Notes: a model not told the origin generated them from the letters alone. DNA of 64,000 nt from [Empedobacter] haloabium (GCA_008011715.2 CP136508.1:2356001-2420000), one strand, 5' to 3'. Numbered from the stretch's first letter, positions 8,118-17,676 are shown. A program made the numbers and translations.

Positions 8118-9017
8118 ATGGATGCCATCATCATCGGCGGCAGCTTTGCCGGCCTGTCGGCCGCGCTGCAACTGGCCAGGGCACGCCGGCGCGTGCTCCT
8201 GATCGACGCGGCCGAGCCGCGCAACCGTTTCGCCGCGCACGCGCACGGCTTCCTGGGACAGGACGGCGTGCCGCCGCACGTCATCCGCGCCGGCGCGCGC
8301 GCCCAGCTGGCCGCCTACCCGACGCTGCGCTTCCACGACGGCGCCGCCACGGCTGCGCAGTGCGGGCAGGGCGGCTTCGTCGTCACGTGCGCCGACGGCA
8401 GCCTACATCGGGCAGCGCGGCTGGTGCTGGCCACCGGCGTGCGCGACACCCTGCCGAACCTGCCGGGATTGGCCGAGCGGTGGGGCCGCACGGTGATCCA
8501 CTGCCCGTACTGCCACGGCTACGAGCTGGACGGGGCACCCGTCGGCGTGCTGGCGGGCCATGAAAAATCGGCGCACCAGGCGCTGCTCCTGCCGGACTGG
8601 GGGCCGACGACGTTCTTCACCGACGGGACCCACGAGCCGGACGCGCAAGCGCTGGCCTTGCTGGCGGCGCGCGGCGTCGTCGTCGAACGCACACCGGTGG
8701 TGGCGCTGCTGGGCGATGCGCCGGGCTTGACGGGCGTACGGCTGGCGGACGGCCGCACGGTGGCGCTGGGTGGCCTGTTCGTGGCGCCGCGTACCGACCC
8801 CGGGCCACTGGCGCGCCAGCTCGGCTGCGCGCTGGACGATGGCATGACGGGGCCGCTGGTGCGCGTCGACGCCCTGCAGCAGACCAGCGTGCCGGGCGTG
8901 TTCGCCGCTGGCGATGCGGCGACCCAGATGCACAACGCGACGTTGGCCGCGGCCGCAGGCGTGATGGCCGGCGTGGCGGTACATCAGTCCCTGGTGATGG
9001 CCGCCGCTACCAGATGA
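8118..9017 (+). CDS. thioredoxin-reductase-like NAD(P)/FAD oxidoreductase
   Basis: A 299-residue flavoprotein with an FAD motif at the N-terminus (AIIIGGSFAGLSAALQL), a redox-active disulfide motif C129-P-Y-C132 followed by HGYEL, and a C-terminal FAD motif (GVFAAGDAAT). The fold is that of low-molecular-weight thioredoxin reductase. The NAD(P) motif in the middle is poorly conserved (GVLAGHEKSA), so the electron donor is uncertain and it may belong to the ferredoxin-like or NADPH-independent side branch. It starts behind a strong AAGGAGG site and is divergent from the Rrf2 gene. A role in thiol or redox homeostasis is likely; its substrate is not evident. Confidence 0.85.
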   Translation: MDAIIIGGSFAGLSAALQLARARRRVLLIDAAEPRNRFAAHAHGFLGQDGVPPHVIRAGARAQLAAYPTLRFHDGAATAAQCGQGGFVVTCADGSLHRAARLVLATGVRDTLPNLPGLAERWGRTVIHCPYCHGYELDGAPVGVLAGHEKSAHQALLLPDWGPTTFFTDGTHEPDAQALALLAARGVVVERTPVVALLGDAPGLTGVRLADGRTVALGGLFVAPRTDPGPLARQLGCALDDGMTGPLVRVDALQQTSVPGVFAAGDAATQMHNATLAAAAGVMAGVAVHQSLVMAAATR

Positions 9018-9744
9018 TGGCGGTCAGCAGGTCGCCATCCTCCAGCACGCGCCAGTGCGCCCGTACGCCGGCGCCCACCGGCCACTCGGCGCACAGCGGT
9101 TCGGCCACGACGAAGTCCAGCCAGCCCTGGCCGAGCGCGCGCACGCGCACGGCGGAGAAGTCGAAGAAGCGGCCCACGGCGCCGTAGGCGGCCTTGTAGA
9201 AGCTCTCCTTGGCGGAAAATACCAGCGGCAGCAGCGCGTCGCGCGCCAGCACGTGCTCGTGCGCCGCCAGCAGCGCCAGTTCGGCCGCATCGACCGCGAG
9301 CGCGGCGATGCTGTCCTGCAGCTCGGGCGGGGCGGGCGACTCCAGGTCGATGCCCACGCCGTGCCACGCGCTGGCGCGCAGGGCGACGGCGCCGGCGCGG
9401 CGGCTGTTGTGGCTGATGCTGCCGATCGCGCCGGCCGGCCACAGCGGCTCGCGGTTGGGGCCCTTGCCGACGTCCGCCACGGGCAGATCGGCCTGCGCCA
9501 GGGCCAGGCGCGCGGCCAGCCGGCCATGGAAGTATTCGGCCTGGCGCTTGCGCACGCTGCGCGCCACGTCCGGCGGCAGCGCGATGGCGGCGCCGGCGAA
9601 AGCAGCAGGCTCGAAGGCGGCCGGGTTGAAGTCCAGCAGGTGCACGGCCAGGGTGACGGGCGTTGCGCTGCCGGCGGCGGTCACGGGCCAGGACAGCACG
9701 GCATGGCCGGCCGGCGCGGTGGGCATGGTCAGGTCGGCGCTCAT
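9007..9744 (-). CDS. 4'-phosphopantetheinyl transferase, EntD/Sfp type
   Basis: A 245-residue PPTase that would transfer phosphopantetheine from CoA to carrier proteins of fatty acid, polyketide or peptide synthesis. Motifs in order: GPNREPLWP and GSISHN (substrate pocket), VGIDLE (magnesium-binding Asp) and FSAKESFYKAAY (catalytic Glu/Lys). This order fits the EntD-like group that serves siderophore and secondary metabolite synthases. The ATG at 9744 is preferred to an in-frame GTG 21 bases upstream. The 3' end overlaps the convergent oxidoreductase by 11 bases. No synthase is in the window, so the target is elsewhere. Confidence 0.9.
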   Translation of the reverse strand: MSADLTMPTAPAGHAVLSWPVTAAGSATPVTLAVHLLDFNPAAFEPAAFAGAAIALPPDVARSVRKRQAEYFHGRLAARLALAQADLPVADVGKGPNREPLWPAGAIGSISHNSRRAGAVALRASAWHGVGIDLESPAPPELQDSIAALAVDAAELALLAAHEHVLARDALLPLVFSAKESFYKAAYGAVGRFFDFSAVRVRALGQGWLDFVVAEPLCAEWPVGAGVRAHWRVLEDGDLLTAIIW

Positions 9745-9806
9745 GATGGTCTGAAAAATTGGCACGATACCCCTACAATAGGTTTTCGTCCACTTCGCCG
9801 CCGCCC

Positions 9807-10757
9807 ATGCAACCCGAGATCCTCGTCATGGCCCCCAGCCCGTCGCCCGCCGTCATGGCGCAATTCGACGCCCGCTTCACTTGCCACCACGTGTGGCGCC
9901 TGCCGGCCGATGAGCACGAGGCGTTCATCGCCCGCGTCGGCGCGGGCGTACGCGGCCTGGCGACGACCGGCACGATCGGCATGGACGCGGCGCTGGCGGC
10001 GCGCTTGCCGCGGCTGGAAATCGTCGCCGTCAACGGCATCGGTGTCGATGCCGTCGATTTCAGCGTCACGCGCGCGCGTGGCATCCGCGTCACCAATACG
10101 CCTGGCGTGCTGACCGACGACGTGGCCGACCTGGCGGTGGCGCTGCTGCTGGCGGCGGCGCGGCGCATTCCGGCGCTGGACCATTATGTGCGCGGTGGCC
10201 AGTGGCAGGCACGCGTGCCGCTGCAGCCGGCCCGCACCCTGCGCGGCAAGACGGCCGGCATCTATGGCTTCGGCCGCATCGGCAAGGCCGTCGCCCAGCG
10301 GCTGGCCGGCTTCGGCATGGCGCTGCGCTATTTCCAGCCGAACGTGGTCGCGACGACGGACGTGCCGCGCAGCGCCTCGCTGCTGGCTTTGGCCGAGGAG
10401 AGCGATTACCTGGTGGTGTGCGCGCCGGGCGGCGCCGCCACCCGCGGTGTGATCGACGCGGCCGTGCTGGCGGCGCTGGGCCCGCAAGGGACGCTGATCA
10501 ACGTGGCGCGTGGCTCGATCGTGGACGAGGCGGCGCTGGTCGCCGCGCTGGCGCACGGCACGCTGGGCGCGGCGGGGCTGGACGTCTTTGCCAATGAACC
10601 CGAGGTGCCGGCCGCGCTGGCGGCGCTGCCGAACGTGGTGCTGACCCCGCACGTGGGCAGCCTGACGGTGGAGACGCGCCATGCGATGGGCCAGCTGGTG
10701 ATCGACAACCTGCTGGCGCATTTCGCCGGCGCGGCCCTGCTCACGCCGGTGCCGTAG
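9807..10757 (+). CDS. D-2-hydroxyacid dehydrogenase (glyoxylate/hydroxypyruvate reductase-like)
   Basis: A 316-residue member of the D-2-hydroxyacid dehydrogenase family. The NAD(P) loop is GIYGFGRIGKAVA, the substrate-binding and catalytic Arg is in NVARGSIVDE, the Glu in DVFANEPEVP and the His in LTPHVGS. Such enzymes interconvert 2-oxoacids and D-2-hydroxyacids in the cytoplasm; glyoxylate or hydroxypyruvate is likely but not provable here. The start ATG follows a short gap from the divergent PPTase gene; no strong ribosome-binding site is seen. It is convergent with an AraC gene three bases away. Confidence 0.88.
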   Translation: MQPEILVMAPSPSPAVMAQFDARFTCHHVWRLPADEHEAFIARVGAGVRGLATTGTIGMDAALAARLPRLEIVAVNGIGVDAVDFSVTRARGIRVTNTPGVLTDDVADLAVALLLAAARRIPALDHYVRGGQWQARVPLQPARTLRGKTAGIYGFGRIGKAVAQRLAGFGMALRYFQPNVVATTDVPRSASLLALAEESDYLVVCAPGGAATRGVIDAAVLAALGPQGTLINVARGSIVDEAALVAALAHGTLGAAGLDVFANEPEVPAALAALPNVVLTPHVGSLTVETRHAMGQLVIDNLLAHFAGAALLTPVP

Positions 10758-10760
10758 GCC

Positions 10761-11645
10761 TCAGGGCGTGGTGCCGTGCAGCGCGCGCTCGCGGAACTGG
10801 CGCGGCGTGATGCCCATCAGCTTCTTGAACGCGCGGCTGAAATAGGCCGGGTCGCGAAAGCCCAGCTCCTCGCCCACGCTGGCGATGGAGGCCGGCATAT
10901 AGGTCAGCTTGCGGCAGGCCTCCAGCAGCAGGCGGTCCTGCGTCATGTCGAACGCGGACTTGCCCGCCAGGCGCAGGCACACGCGGTTCAGGCGGGCGGC
11001 CGTGACCTGCAGTTCGTCCGCATAGCGGGCCACCAGCCACTGGGCGCGATAGTGCTGTTCCACCAGCGCGCGAAAGGCGCTGAACAGTTCGAAGTCGGAC
11101 CGGCCCGATTCGTCGGCCAGGCGGCGCTCCGTGTCCAGCCGCACGACCAGCAGCAGGATGCTGCGCGCCAGCCACTCCACCATCAGCGGCTGCCCGTAGC
11201 GCGGTCCGCGCGCCTCGGCCGCCAGTTCGCCCAGCAACGCCGCCAGGCGCGCGCGCAGTTCCGGCGCCTCGTGCAGCCGCAGCGTCTGCGCGCGCTCGAA
11301 CAGCGGCGTGAACAGGTCCACCGAGGTCACGATATGGTGGTCCAAGGTCAGCACCCAGCCGGCCGCGTGGTCGGGAAAGCTGAACGCATGGGTGACCTCG
11401 GCCGGCACGGCGATGACGGTGGGGCCGTCGCACTGCCACAGCATGTTTTCGACCTGGGCACTGACCCGGCCGGCCATCAGGAATACGAGCTGGTACAGGC
11501 CGCGATGGCGGTGCGCACCGATGTGCCAGTCGTGCGGGCGGCTGTGCGCCTCGATCGGCTCGATGTGGACGAATTCGGCGTTGTCGATCGGCGCGTTCGC
11601 GCCGTACAGGGCAAAGCGGGGCAGTTCGCGGGGCAGGCTTTTCAT
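10761..11645 (-). CDS. AraC family transcriptional regulator
   Basis: A 294-residue regulator with an N-terminal cupin-like sensor (HIGAHRHRGLYQLVFLMAG, and a histidine in LTLDHHIV) and a C-terminal double helix-turn-helix. The second motif, SVGEELGFRDPAYFSRAFKK and MGITPRQFRER, is the classic AraC signature. The layout resembles PobR-type regulators of aromatic acid catabolism. The ATG at 11645 is preferred; a further ATG at 11669 is in frame. No catabolic operon lies upstream, and the divergent side carries only a glycine-zipper gene in the same direction, so the target is unknown. Confidence 0.85.
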   Translation of the reverse strand: MKSLPRELPRFALYGANAPIDNAEFVHIEPIEAHSRPHDWHIGAHRHRGLYQLVFLMAGRVSAQVENMLWQCDGPTVIAVPAEVTHAFSFPDHAAGWVLTLDHHIVTSVDLFTPLFERAQTLRLHEAPELRARLAALLGELAAEARGPRYGQPLMVEWLARSILLLVVRLDTERRLADESGRSDFELFSAFRALVEQHYRAQWLVARYADELQVTAARLNRVCLRLAGKSAFDMTQDRLLLEACRKLTYMPASIASVGEELGFRDPAYFSRAFKKLMGITPRQFRERALHGTTP

Positions 11646-11755
11646 GGGGACTCGCCGGTGAGGTCCCATAGTACAAGTTTTATTCCCCGGCGACCAGTTG
11701 TTCACCGGGAGCTTGCCAGCGCCGCCAACTGCTCCAGCAACGCCATCATCCTTTT

Positions 11756-12355
11756 TTACTTGTTGCGGTTGGCGATCTCGTTGCCGACATAGCCGCCACC
11801 GATGATGCCGGCCAGCGTCGCCAGTTTCTTGCCATTGCCGTCGCCGACCTGGTTGCCCAGCAGGCCGCCGACCACGGCGCCGGTACCGATGGCCAGGTAG
11901 TTCGGCTGGCTCGGTTGAGCAACGGGGGCAGGGGCGGGCGCCGGCTGGGGATGGCGCTGTGCATAGCTGCGCGTTGGCTCTTTGTGCACATGCTTGCGCG
12001 GCGCCGGTTCGCGGTAATCGCTGTCCCGTGCCGCTACGCGCTCGGGCGATGCCTGAACGGCGGGCTGCGGTACCGCGGGAGCCGGTTGCGGTCCGAATGC
12101 CGGCTGCTGCGGCCCAAGCTGTTGCGCGGTCAGCGGCGCCGGCGCCAATGGCTGCGCTGCGAGAGCCTGGCGAGCGGCGAGGGCTTGCTGTTCCTGCTGC
12201 TGATTCACGGGCATGGTGTACGCCGCGGGTTCGGCTTTGCTCGTTGGCAGTACGCCGGTCAGCGCAGCGATGCCGGTGCCGCTCAGGGCGATCACCGATA
12301 CGGCCGCGGCGGCGAACAGCGGGTGGATACGATTGGCGGTAGCGACTTTTTCCAT
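11756..12355 (-). CDS. glycine-zipper 2TM outer-membrane/periplasmic protein
   Basis: A 199-residue exported protein. Residues 12-35 form a hydrophobic signal anchor; a long Gln/Ala/Pro-rich linker (about 45-155) follows, and the C-terminus holds the glycine zipper (AIGTGAVVGGLLGNQVGDGN, then LAGIIGGGYVGNEIA) found in Rickettsia 17-kDa antigen-like and SlyB-like proteins. Such zippers insert or oligomerise in membranes and are linked to envelope integrity. There is no lipobox. The linker is low complexity. A short gap of about 110 bases separates it from the AraC gene downstream. Confidence 0.82.
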   Translation of the reverse strand: MEKVATANRIHPLFAAAAVSVIALSGTGIAALTGVLPTSKAEPAAYTMPVNQQQEQQALAARQALAAQPLAPAPLTAQQLGPQQPAFGPQPAPAVPQPAVQASPERVAARDSDYREPAPRKHVHKEPTRSYAQRHPQPAPAPAPVAQPSQPNYLAIGTGAVVGGLLGNQVGDGNGKKLATLAGIIGGGYVGNEIANRNK

Positions 12356-12471
12356 GATCTTGTTCTCCGTTGCGATGGTTTTGCTTGCAGAGACAGATTA
12401 AGGGTTGCACCGCGCAGCGGCTAGGCAGCGACCTGTATCACTCGTTACCGTTTGTAAAACCGGCGTGGGAA

Positions 12472-12939
12472 CTATAAGGGCAGCGCCGTCTGGTACTTCA
12501 CCTCGCGCAGCGCCACGTTGGTGTTGATTTGCGAGACGCCCTGCAGCTTGAACATCACCTCGTGCAGGAAGTTCTGGTAGGCCTCCATGTCCGGCACGAT
12601 GACCTTGATCGTGTAGTCCGAATTGCCGGTCGTTTCGTAGCACTCGACCACCTCGGCGCGCGCCTGCATCGCGCTTTCGAACGCCTCCACCACGCCGGCC
12701 GAGTGCCGGTTCAGCGACACGTGCGCCAGGCAGCACACCATCAGTCCCACCTTGCGGCGGTCCACCAGCGCCGCGTAGCGGGTGATGTAGCCGTGGTCCT
12801 CCAGCTCCTTCTGGCGGCGCCAGCAGGGCGTGGCGGACAGGCCCACGGCCTCGGCCAGCTCGGCCGTCGAGAGCCGGCTGTTCTGCTGCAGCGCGGCCAG
12901 GATCTTCACGGAGGGGGCGTCAAGGGAATGGTTTTTCAT
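12472..12939 (-). CDS. Lrp/AsnC family regulator
   Basis: A 155-residue Lrp-type regulator: the N-terminal helix-turn-helix (STAELAEAVGLSATPCWRRQ) recognises DNA, and the C-terminal RAM domain (ECYETTGNSDYTIKVIVPDM) binds amino acids and forms dimers. It is divergent from the indolepyruvate ferredoxin oxidoreductase gene with a 129-base AT-richer gap. Lrp proteins next to amino-acid catabolic genes commonly activate them when the substrate is present, so control of the neighbour by aromatic or branched amino acids is likely but inferred. Confidence 0.9.
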   Translation of the reverse strand: MKNHSLDAPSVKILAALQQNSRLSTAELAEAVGLSATPCWRRQKELEDHGYITRYAALVDRRKVGLMVCCLAHVSLNRHSAGVVEAFESAMQARAEVVECYETTGNSDYTIKVIVPDMEAYQNFLHEVMFKLQGVSQINTNVALREVKYQTALPL

Positions 12940-13068
12940 TTTGTGCGCAAAATCGAAAGAAACTCACCTGAAACTTAGCATACTCGACAATAAATAGGGA
13001 AATTATTCCGCTTCCGCGCAACTATCATTTTCGGCACGGAGACAAGCCCATCGAGGCAAGGAACAAGA

Positions 13069-16000
13069 ATGAACGCCCACACCGCGCACAGCGCCGCCGC
13101 CATCGAAGCGGCCGGCAGCCCCACGACCATCGTCGATCCCGATTACGCCCTGCAGGACAACCTGACCCGCGCCAGCGGCCGCGTGTTCCTGACCGGTACC
13201 CAGGCCCTGGTACGCCTGTTGATGATGCAAAAGCGCCTGGACGCGGCCAATGGCCTGAACACGGCCGGCTTCGTCAGCGGCTACCGCGGCTCGCCCCTGG
13301 GCGCGGTCGACCAGGAGATGTGGCGCGCGCAGCAGCAGCTGGCCGCGCATGCCGTCGAGTTCCTGCCGGCCATCAACGAGGACCTGGGCGCCACCGCCGT
13401 GCTGGGCTCGCAGCAGGTCGAGACCGACCCGACCCGCAAGGTCGACGGGGTGTTCGCCATGTGGTACGGCAAGGGTCCCGGGGTGGACCGCTCCGGCGAC
13501 GCCATCAAGCACGGCAATGCCTACGGCTCCTCGCCGCACGGTGGCGTACTGGTGGTGCTGGGCGACGACCACGGCTGCGTGTCGTCGTCGATGCCGCACC
13601 AGAGCGAGCAGGCGCTGATCGCCTGGAGCATGCCGGTGCTGAACCCGGCCAATATCGAGGAGTACCTGGAGTTCGGCCTGTATGGCTGGGCGCTGTCGCG
13701 CTTTTCCGGCAACTGGGTCGGCTTCAAGGCCATTTCGGAAACGGTGGAGGGCGGCGCGGTGGTCGAAGTGCCGGAACCGCCGCGCTTCGCCGTGCCCGAC
13801 TACAGCTGTCCGCCCGAAGGCCTGCACTACCGCTGGCCCGACCTGCCCAGCCTGAAGATCGAGCAGCGCGTGGCGGAAAAGCTGAACGCCGTGCGCGCCT
13901 TCGCCCGCGTCAATTCGATCGACCGCTTCGTCACCGCCGCGCCGCAGGGGCGGCTCGGCATCGTCAGCGCCGGCAAGGCCTACCTGGACCTGATGGAAGC
14001 GCTGGATCGCATGGGCCTGACGACGGAGCGGCTGGAGCGGTTGGGCATCCGCCTGTACAAGCCGGGCCTGACCTGGCCGCTGGAGCCGACCCGGCTGGAC
14101 CGCTTCGCCGACGGCCTGGCCGAGGTGCTGGTGGTGGAGGAAAAAGACCCCATCATCGAGCAGCAACTGAAGAACCATTTCTACAACCGCCCGGCCGGGC
14201 AGCGCCCGCAGTTGCTGGGCAAGACCGACCTGGCCGGCCAGCCGCTGCTGGCCGCCATCGGCGAGCTGCGGCCGTCGCGCATCGCGCCGGCGCTGATCCG
14301 CTGGCTGGCGCCGCACCTGCCCGAGCTGGGGCTGGAACAGCAGTTGCCGCACTTCTGCGCCGCCCAGGTGAAGGCCGATCCGGCCAACGCGATCCGCACG
14401 CCGTACTTCTGTTCCGGCTGCCCGCACAACACGTCGACCAGGGTGCCCGAGGGCAGCCTGGCGATCGCCGGCATCGGCTGCCATTTCATGGCCACGTGGA
14501 TGGGCCGCGAGACGGTGCAGCTGACGCAGATGGGCGGCGAGGGCGTCACCTGGGTGGCGGCGTCGCGCTTCGTCGACCGGCCGCACGTGTTCCAGAACCT
14601 GGGCGACGGCACCTATTATCATTCCGGCTTCCTGGCACTGCGCCAGGCCGTCGCCGCGCGCGCCAACATCACGTACAAGATCCTGTACAACGACGCGGTG
14701 GCGATGACGGGCGGCCAGCCGGTGGACGGCAAGCTGACGGTGCCGCAGATCGTGCAGCAGGTGCTGACGGAAGGCGCGGTGCGCGCGGTCGTCGTCACCG
14801 ACCAGCCGGAGAATTATGAGGGCGTGGCGCTGGCGCCGGGCGTCACCGTGCATCACCGTTCCGAGCTGGACATGATCCAGCGCCAGTTGCGCGATACCCG
14901 CGGCGTGACGGTGCTGGTGTACGACCAGACCTGCGCGGCCGAGAAGCGCCGCCGCCGCAAGAAGAACACCGCCACGCATACCGAGTTCCCCGATCCGGCC
15001 CGCCGTGTCGTCATCAACGAGGAAGTGTGCGAGGGCTGCGGCGACTGCGGCGTGCAGTCGAACTGCCTGTCGATCCTGCCGCTGGAGACGGAGCTGGGCC
15101 GCAAGCGCCAGATCGAGCAGGCTTCCTGCAACAAGGACTATTCGTGCGTGGAAGGCTTCTGCCCCAGCTTCGTCTCGGTGCTGGGCGGGCAGTTGAAGAA
15201 GCCGGCCGCGGCGAAGCTGGACACGGCCCGGCTGGAGGCGGCGCTGGCCGCGTTCCCGCCGCCGGCGCCCCATGATTTCAACGGCAAGCCGTTCGAGATG
15301 CTGGTGGCGGGCGTCGGCGGCACCGGTGTCGTCACCATCGGCGCGCTGATCACGATGGCCGCGCACCTGGAAGGCAAGGGCGCTTCCACGCTGGACTTCA
15401 TGGGCTTCGCGCAGAAGGGCGGCGCCGTCATGTCGCACGTGCGCCTGGCCGCCTCGCCACGCGCGCTGCACCAGGTGCGCATCGACCTGCGCCAGGCCGA
15501 TGCCGTGCTGGCCTGCGACGCCGTCGTCGCGGCCATGCCGGACGCGCTGGCCGTGATGGAGGTCGGCCACACCCAGGTGATCGCCAACGAGCGCGAGATC
15601 CCTACCGCCACGTTCACGCGCAATCCAGACGCCAGCAACGACATGGGCGGGCTGTTCGCCCAGCTGCGCCGCGCCGCCGGGGAGCATAACGTGCATGCGC
15701 TGGACGCGCAGGAGCTGGCCAGCCGCCTGCTGGGCGAGCCGATCGCCGGCAATATGCTGATGCTGGGCTATGCGTGGCAGAAGGGCCTGGTGCCCGTGGC
15801 ACTGCCGGCGCTGCTGCGCGCGGTCGAGTTGAATGGCGTGGCGGTGGCGATGAACAAGCAGGCGCTGCTGCTGGGCCGCCTGGCGGCCGCCGACATGGCG
15901 CAGCTGGACGTGCTGGCCGGCAACCGCGGCAAGGTGGTGCAGTTCGCGGCGCCGGCTTCGCTGGAGGAACTGATCGCGCAGCGCATGCCGCGCCTGGTCG

Positions 16001-16617
16001 CGTACCAGAACGAAGCGTATGCGCAGCGCTACCTGGCCGCCGTGCGCAAGGTCGAGCAGCGCGAGCGTGCCATCGATGGCGCCGACTCGAAGACCCCGCT
16101 GGCGAAGGCGGTGGCGCGGGCGCTGTTCAAGCTGATGGCCTACAAGGACGAGTACGAGGTGGCGCGGCTGCACACGGACGCCGCGTTCCGCGCCAAGCTG
16201 GACAGCCAGTTCGCCGGCGACTTCAAGCTGCAGTTCCACCTGGCGCCGCCGCTGCTGGCGCGGCGCAAGCCGGGCAGCGACGTGCCGGCCAAGATCGCCG
16301 TCGGCCAGTGGATCCTGCCGGCGTTCCACCTGCTGGCGCCGCTGAAGCGGCTGCGCGGCACGCCGTTCGACCCGTTCGGCTGGACGGCCGAGCGGCGCCA
16401 CGAGCGCGCCCAGCGCGACGAGTATTTCGCCATGCTGGACGAGCTGTGCGCGACCCTGACGGCCGACAACAAGGGCACGTGGTTGAAGCTGGTCCAGCTG
16501 CCCGAGCGCATCCGTGGCTTCGGTCACGTCAAGGCGCGCAATGCGCAGGCGGCGGCGGAAGAGGCGCAGCGGTTGCGGTTCCAGTTGCGGCAGGGGGCTG
16601 CGGCGCGGGCGGCCTAG
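13069..16617 (+). CDS. indolepyruvate ferredoxin oxidoreductase, fused single-chain form
   Basis: This 1182-residue enzyme decarboxylates aryl-pyruvates (from Trp, Phe, Tyr) or related 2-oxoacids to acyl-CoA, reducing an electron carrier. Residues 1-400 hold the pyruvate-oxidoreductase alpha-like part (GYRGSPLGAVDQEMWRAQ), about 440-640 the thiamine diphosphate domain (CSGCPHNTSTR, GIGCHFMATWMG, GGEGVTW), 654-705 a cysteine-rich iron-sulfur segment (C654-E-G-C-G-D-C, later CSVEGFC-type cysteines), and 742 onward the gamma domain (VAGVGGTGVVTIGALI). Alpha and gamma subunits of archaeal IorAB are fused here, as in many proteobacteria. It is divergent from an Lrp gene, which supports an amino-acid degradation role. 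Confidence 0.92.
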   Translation: MNAHTAHSAAAIEAAGSPTTIVDPDYALQDNLTRASGRVFLTGTQALVRLLMMQKRLDAANGLNTAGFVSGYRGSPLGAVDQEMWRAQQQLAAHAVEFLPAINEDLGATAVLGSQQVETDPTRKVDGVFAMWYGKGPGVDRSGDAIKHGNAYGSSPHGGVLVVLGDDHGCVSSSMPHQSEQALIAWSMPVLNPANIEEYLEFGLYGWALSRFSGNWVGFKAISETVEGGAVVEVPEPPRFAVPDYSCPPEGLHYRWPDLPSLKIEQRVAEKLNAVRAFARVNSIDRFVTAAPQGRLGIVSAGKAYLDLMEALDRMGLTTERLERLGIRLYKPGLTWPLEPTRLDRFADGLAEVLVVEEKDPIIEQQLKNHFYNRPAGQRPQLLGKTDLAGQPLLAAIGELRPSRIAPALIRWLAPHLPELGLEQQLPHFCAAQVKADPANAIRTPYFCSGCPHNTSTRVPEGSLAIAGIGCHFMATWMGRETVQLTQMGGEGVTWVAASRFVDRPHVFQNLGDGTYYHSGFLALRQAVAARANITYKILYNDAVAMTGGQPVDGKLTVPQIVQQVLTEGAVRAVVVTDQPENYEGVALAPGVTVHHRSELDMIQRQLRDTRGVTVLVYDQTCAAEKRRRRKKNTATHTEFPDPARRVVINEEVCEGCGDCGVQSNCLSILPLETELGRKRQIEQASCNKDYSCVEGFCPSFVSVLGGQLKKPAAAKLDTARLEAALAAFPPPAPHDFNGKPFEMLVAGVGGTGVVTIGALITMAAHLEGKGASTLDFMGFAQKGGAVMSHVRLAASPRALHQVRIDLRQADAVLACDAVVAAMPDALAVMEVGHTQVIANEREIPTATFTRNPDASNDMGGLFAQLRRAAGEHNVHALDAQELASRLLGEPIAGNMLMLGYAWQKGLVPVALPALLRAVELNGVAVAMNKQALLLGRLAAADMAQLDVLAGNRGKVVQFAAPASLEELIAQRMPRLVAYQNEAYAQRYLAAVRKVEQRERAIDGADSKTPLAKAVARALFKLMAYKDEYEVARLHTDAAFRAKLDSQFAGDFKLQFHLAPPLLARRKPGSDVPAKIAVGQWILPAFHLLAPLKRLRGTPFDPFGWTAERRHERAQRDEYFAMLDELCATLTADNKGTWLKLVQLPERIRGFGHVKARNAQAAAEEAQRLRFQLRQGAAARAA

Positions 16618-16634
16618 TTGGCGGCTGAGCCGCT

Positions 16635-16761
16635 GGGGTCTGTCCCCGGTAAGCGTTCGCCGTGACCACGGCCTGCGGCGGTGCGAGGGGACTGACCCCG
16701 AAGTTGTAGCGTCGCGACGGCGCTGCCGAACTTCAGGGTCAGTCCCCAAGGGGACAGACCC
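16635..16761. repeat. dispersed GGGTCTGTCCC/GGGACTGACCC palindromic repeat
   Basis: The 159-base gap after the oxidoreductase holds four copies of a 12-13 base motif in alternating orientation: GGGGTCTGTCCCC (16635-16647), GGGGACTGACCCC (16687-16699), AGGGTCAGTCCCC (16735-16747) and GGGGACAGACCC (16750-16761). The two inner copies extend to CGAAGTT/GAACTTC, so the segment 16687-16747 can form a long hairpin. Related elements lie near 21.8-22.1 kb and 50.2-50.6 kb. No open frame or mobile gene is attached. Confidence 0.8.
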
Positions 16762-16776
16762 TTGGCCCCCGTCGGC

Positions 16777-17607
16777 TCAATGCATCATCAACACCGGCAA
16801 CGTCATCCGCCGCAATACCGTCTCCGTCACCCCGCCCAGCAGCAGCTCGCGCAGCCGCGCGTGGCCGTAGCCGCCCATCACCAGGAAGCCGGCGCCCACG
16901 TCCGCCGCCGTCGACAGCAGTTCTTCCCCGACATCGTGCCCGATCGACAGCGGCGCCACCGTGACGGCGATGCCGTGCCGGCTCAGGTACAACGCCAGGT
17001 CGGCACCCGGCTGCTCGCCATGGTCGGCGCCATGGCCGGCATTGAATACCGCGACCGTGACCGACGCCGCCCGCCGCAGCAGCGGCAGCGCGGCGGCCAC
17101 GGCACGGGTGGCTTCGATGCCGCCGTCCCAGGCCACCAGGGCGTGGCGGCCGAAGTCGTCGAAGCGGCCGGCATAGGGCACCACCAGCACGGGACGGGCC
17201 GCGTGCAGCATCACATAGGCGGGCAGCGACGTCACCGCGGCCAGCGGTGCATCGGGATCGGTCTGGCTCAGCACCGCCAGGTCGCAGTAGCGCGCCTGCA
17301 GGGCCAGGCCACCCGCCGTGTCGTCGCTGCACAGCTGCCGTTCCACCGACGGCACGCCGGCGCGTCGGGCCACCGTGTCGAAGGCATCGAGCGCCCGGCG
17401 CGCGTCGTCGCGCAACGCCTCGAGCTGTTCGGCGATGGCGCCGCCGCTGATGCCGGCCGCGCCGGGCTGCAGGAAGCGCGAAATGCCGGTCGTGGCCGCG
17501 CCGATCAGGTGCGCTCCCATGTCCAGCGCGATGGCACAGGCCAGCTCGACGCGGTGGGTGGCCGCAGGGGCCAGGTCGGCATGGACGAGAATGGTTCGGT
17601 AGGTCAT
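16777..17607 (-). CDS. universal stress protein, tandem UspA domains
   Basis: A 276-residue cytoplasmic protein made of two UspA-like halves. The second half keeps the ATP-binding signature GGYGHARLRELLLGGVT near the end; the first half is degenerate in that loop. UspA proteins are induced in stasis, oxygen limitation or envelope stress. An FNR/Anr-type box (17677-17690) lies 70 bases upstream of the ATG, so induction under low oxygen is plausible. The gene faces away from the low-complexity secreted protein, with which it shares the promoter region. Confidence 0.88.
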   Translation of the reverse strand: MTYRTILVHADLAPAATHRVELACAIALDMGAHLIGAATTGISRFLQPGAAGISGGAIAEQLEALRDDARRALDAFDTVARRAGVPSVERQLCSDDTAGGLALQARYCDLAVLSQTDPDAPLAAVTSLPAYVMLHAARPVLVVPYAGRFDDFGRHALVAWDGGIEATRAVAAALPLLRRAASVTVAVFNAGHGADHGEQPGADLALYLSRHGIAVTVAPLSIGHDVGEELLSTAADVGAGFLVMGGYGHARLRELLLGGVTETVLRRMTLPVLMMH

Positions 17608-17676
17608 GGCGGATCCCCCCGCTGGCGGCGCCGATTGCGCCAGATCGCAGTGTGAACGCGTCTATGCGCAGCTTCC

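Noticed and set aside
13003..16749. A 1248-residue open frame on the minus strand opposite the indolepyruvate oxidoreductase
   Set aside because: It is the antisense shadow of a GC-rich gene; it is His/Arg/Gln-rich with no domain, and the sense gene is fully recognisable.
16635..16761. Repeated GGGGTCTGTCCC motifs as a possible CRISPR or integration site
   Set aside because: Spacing is irregular, orientation alternates and no cas or integrase gene is present.
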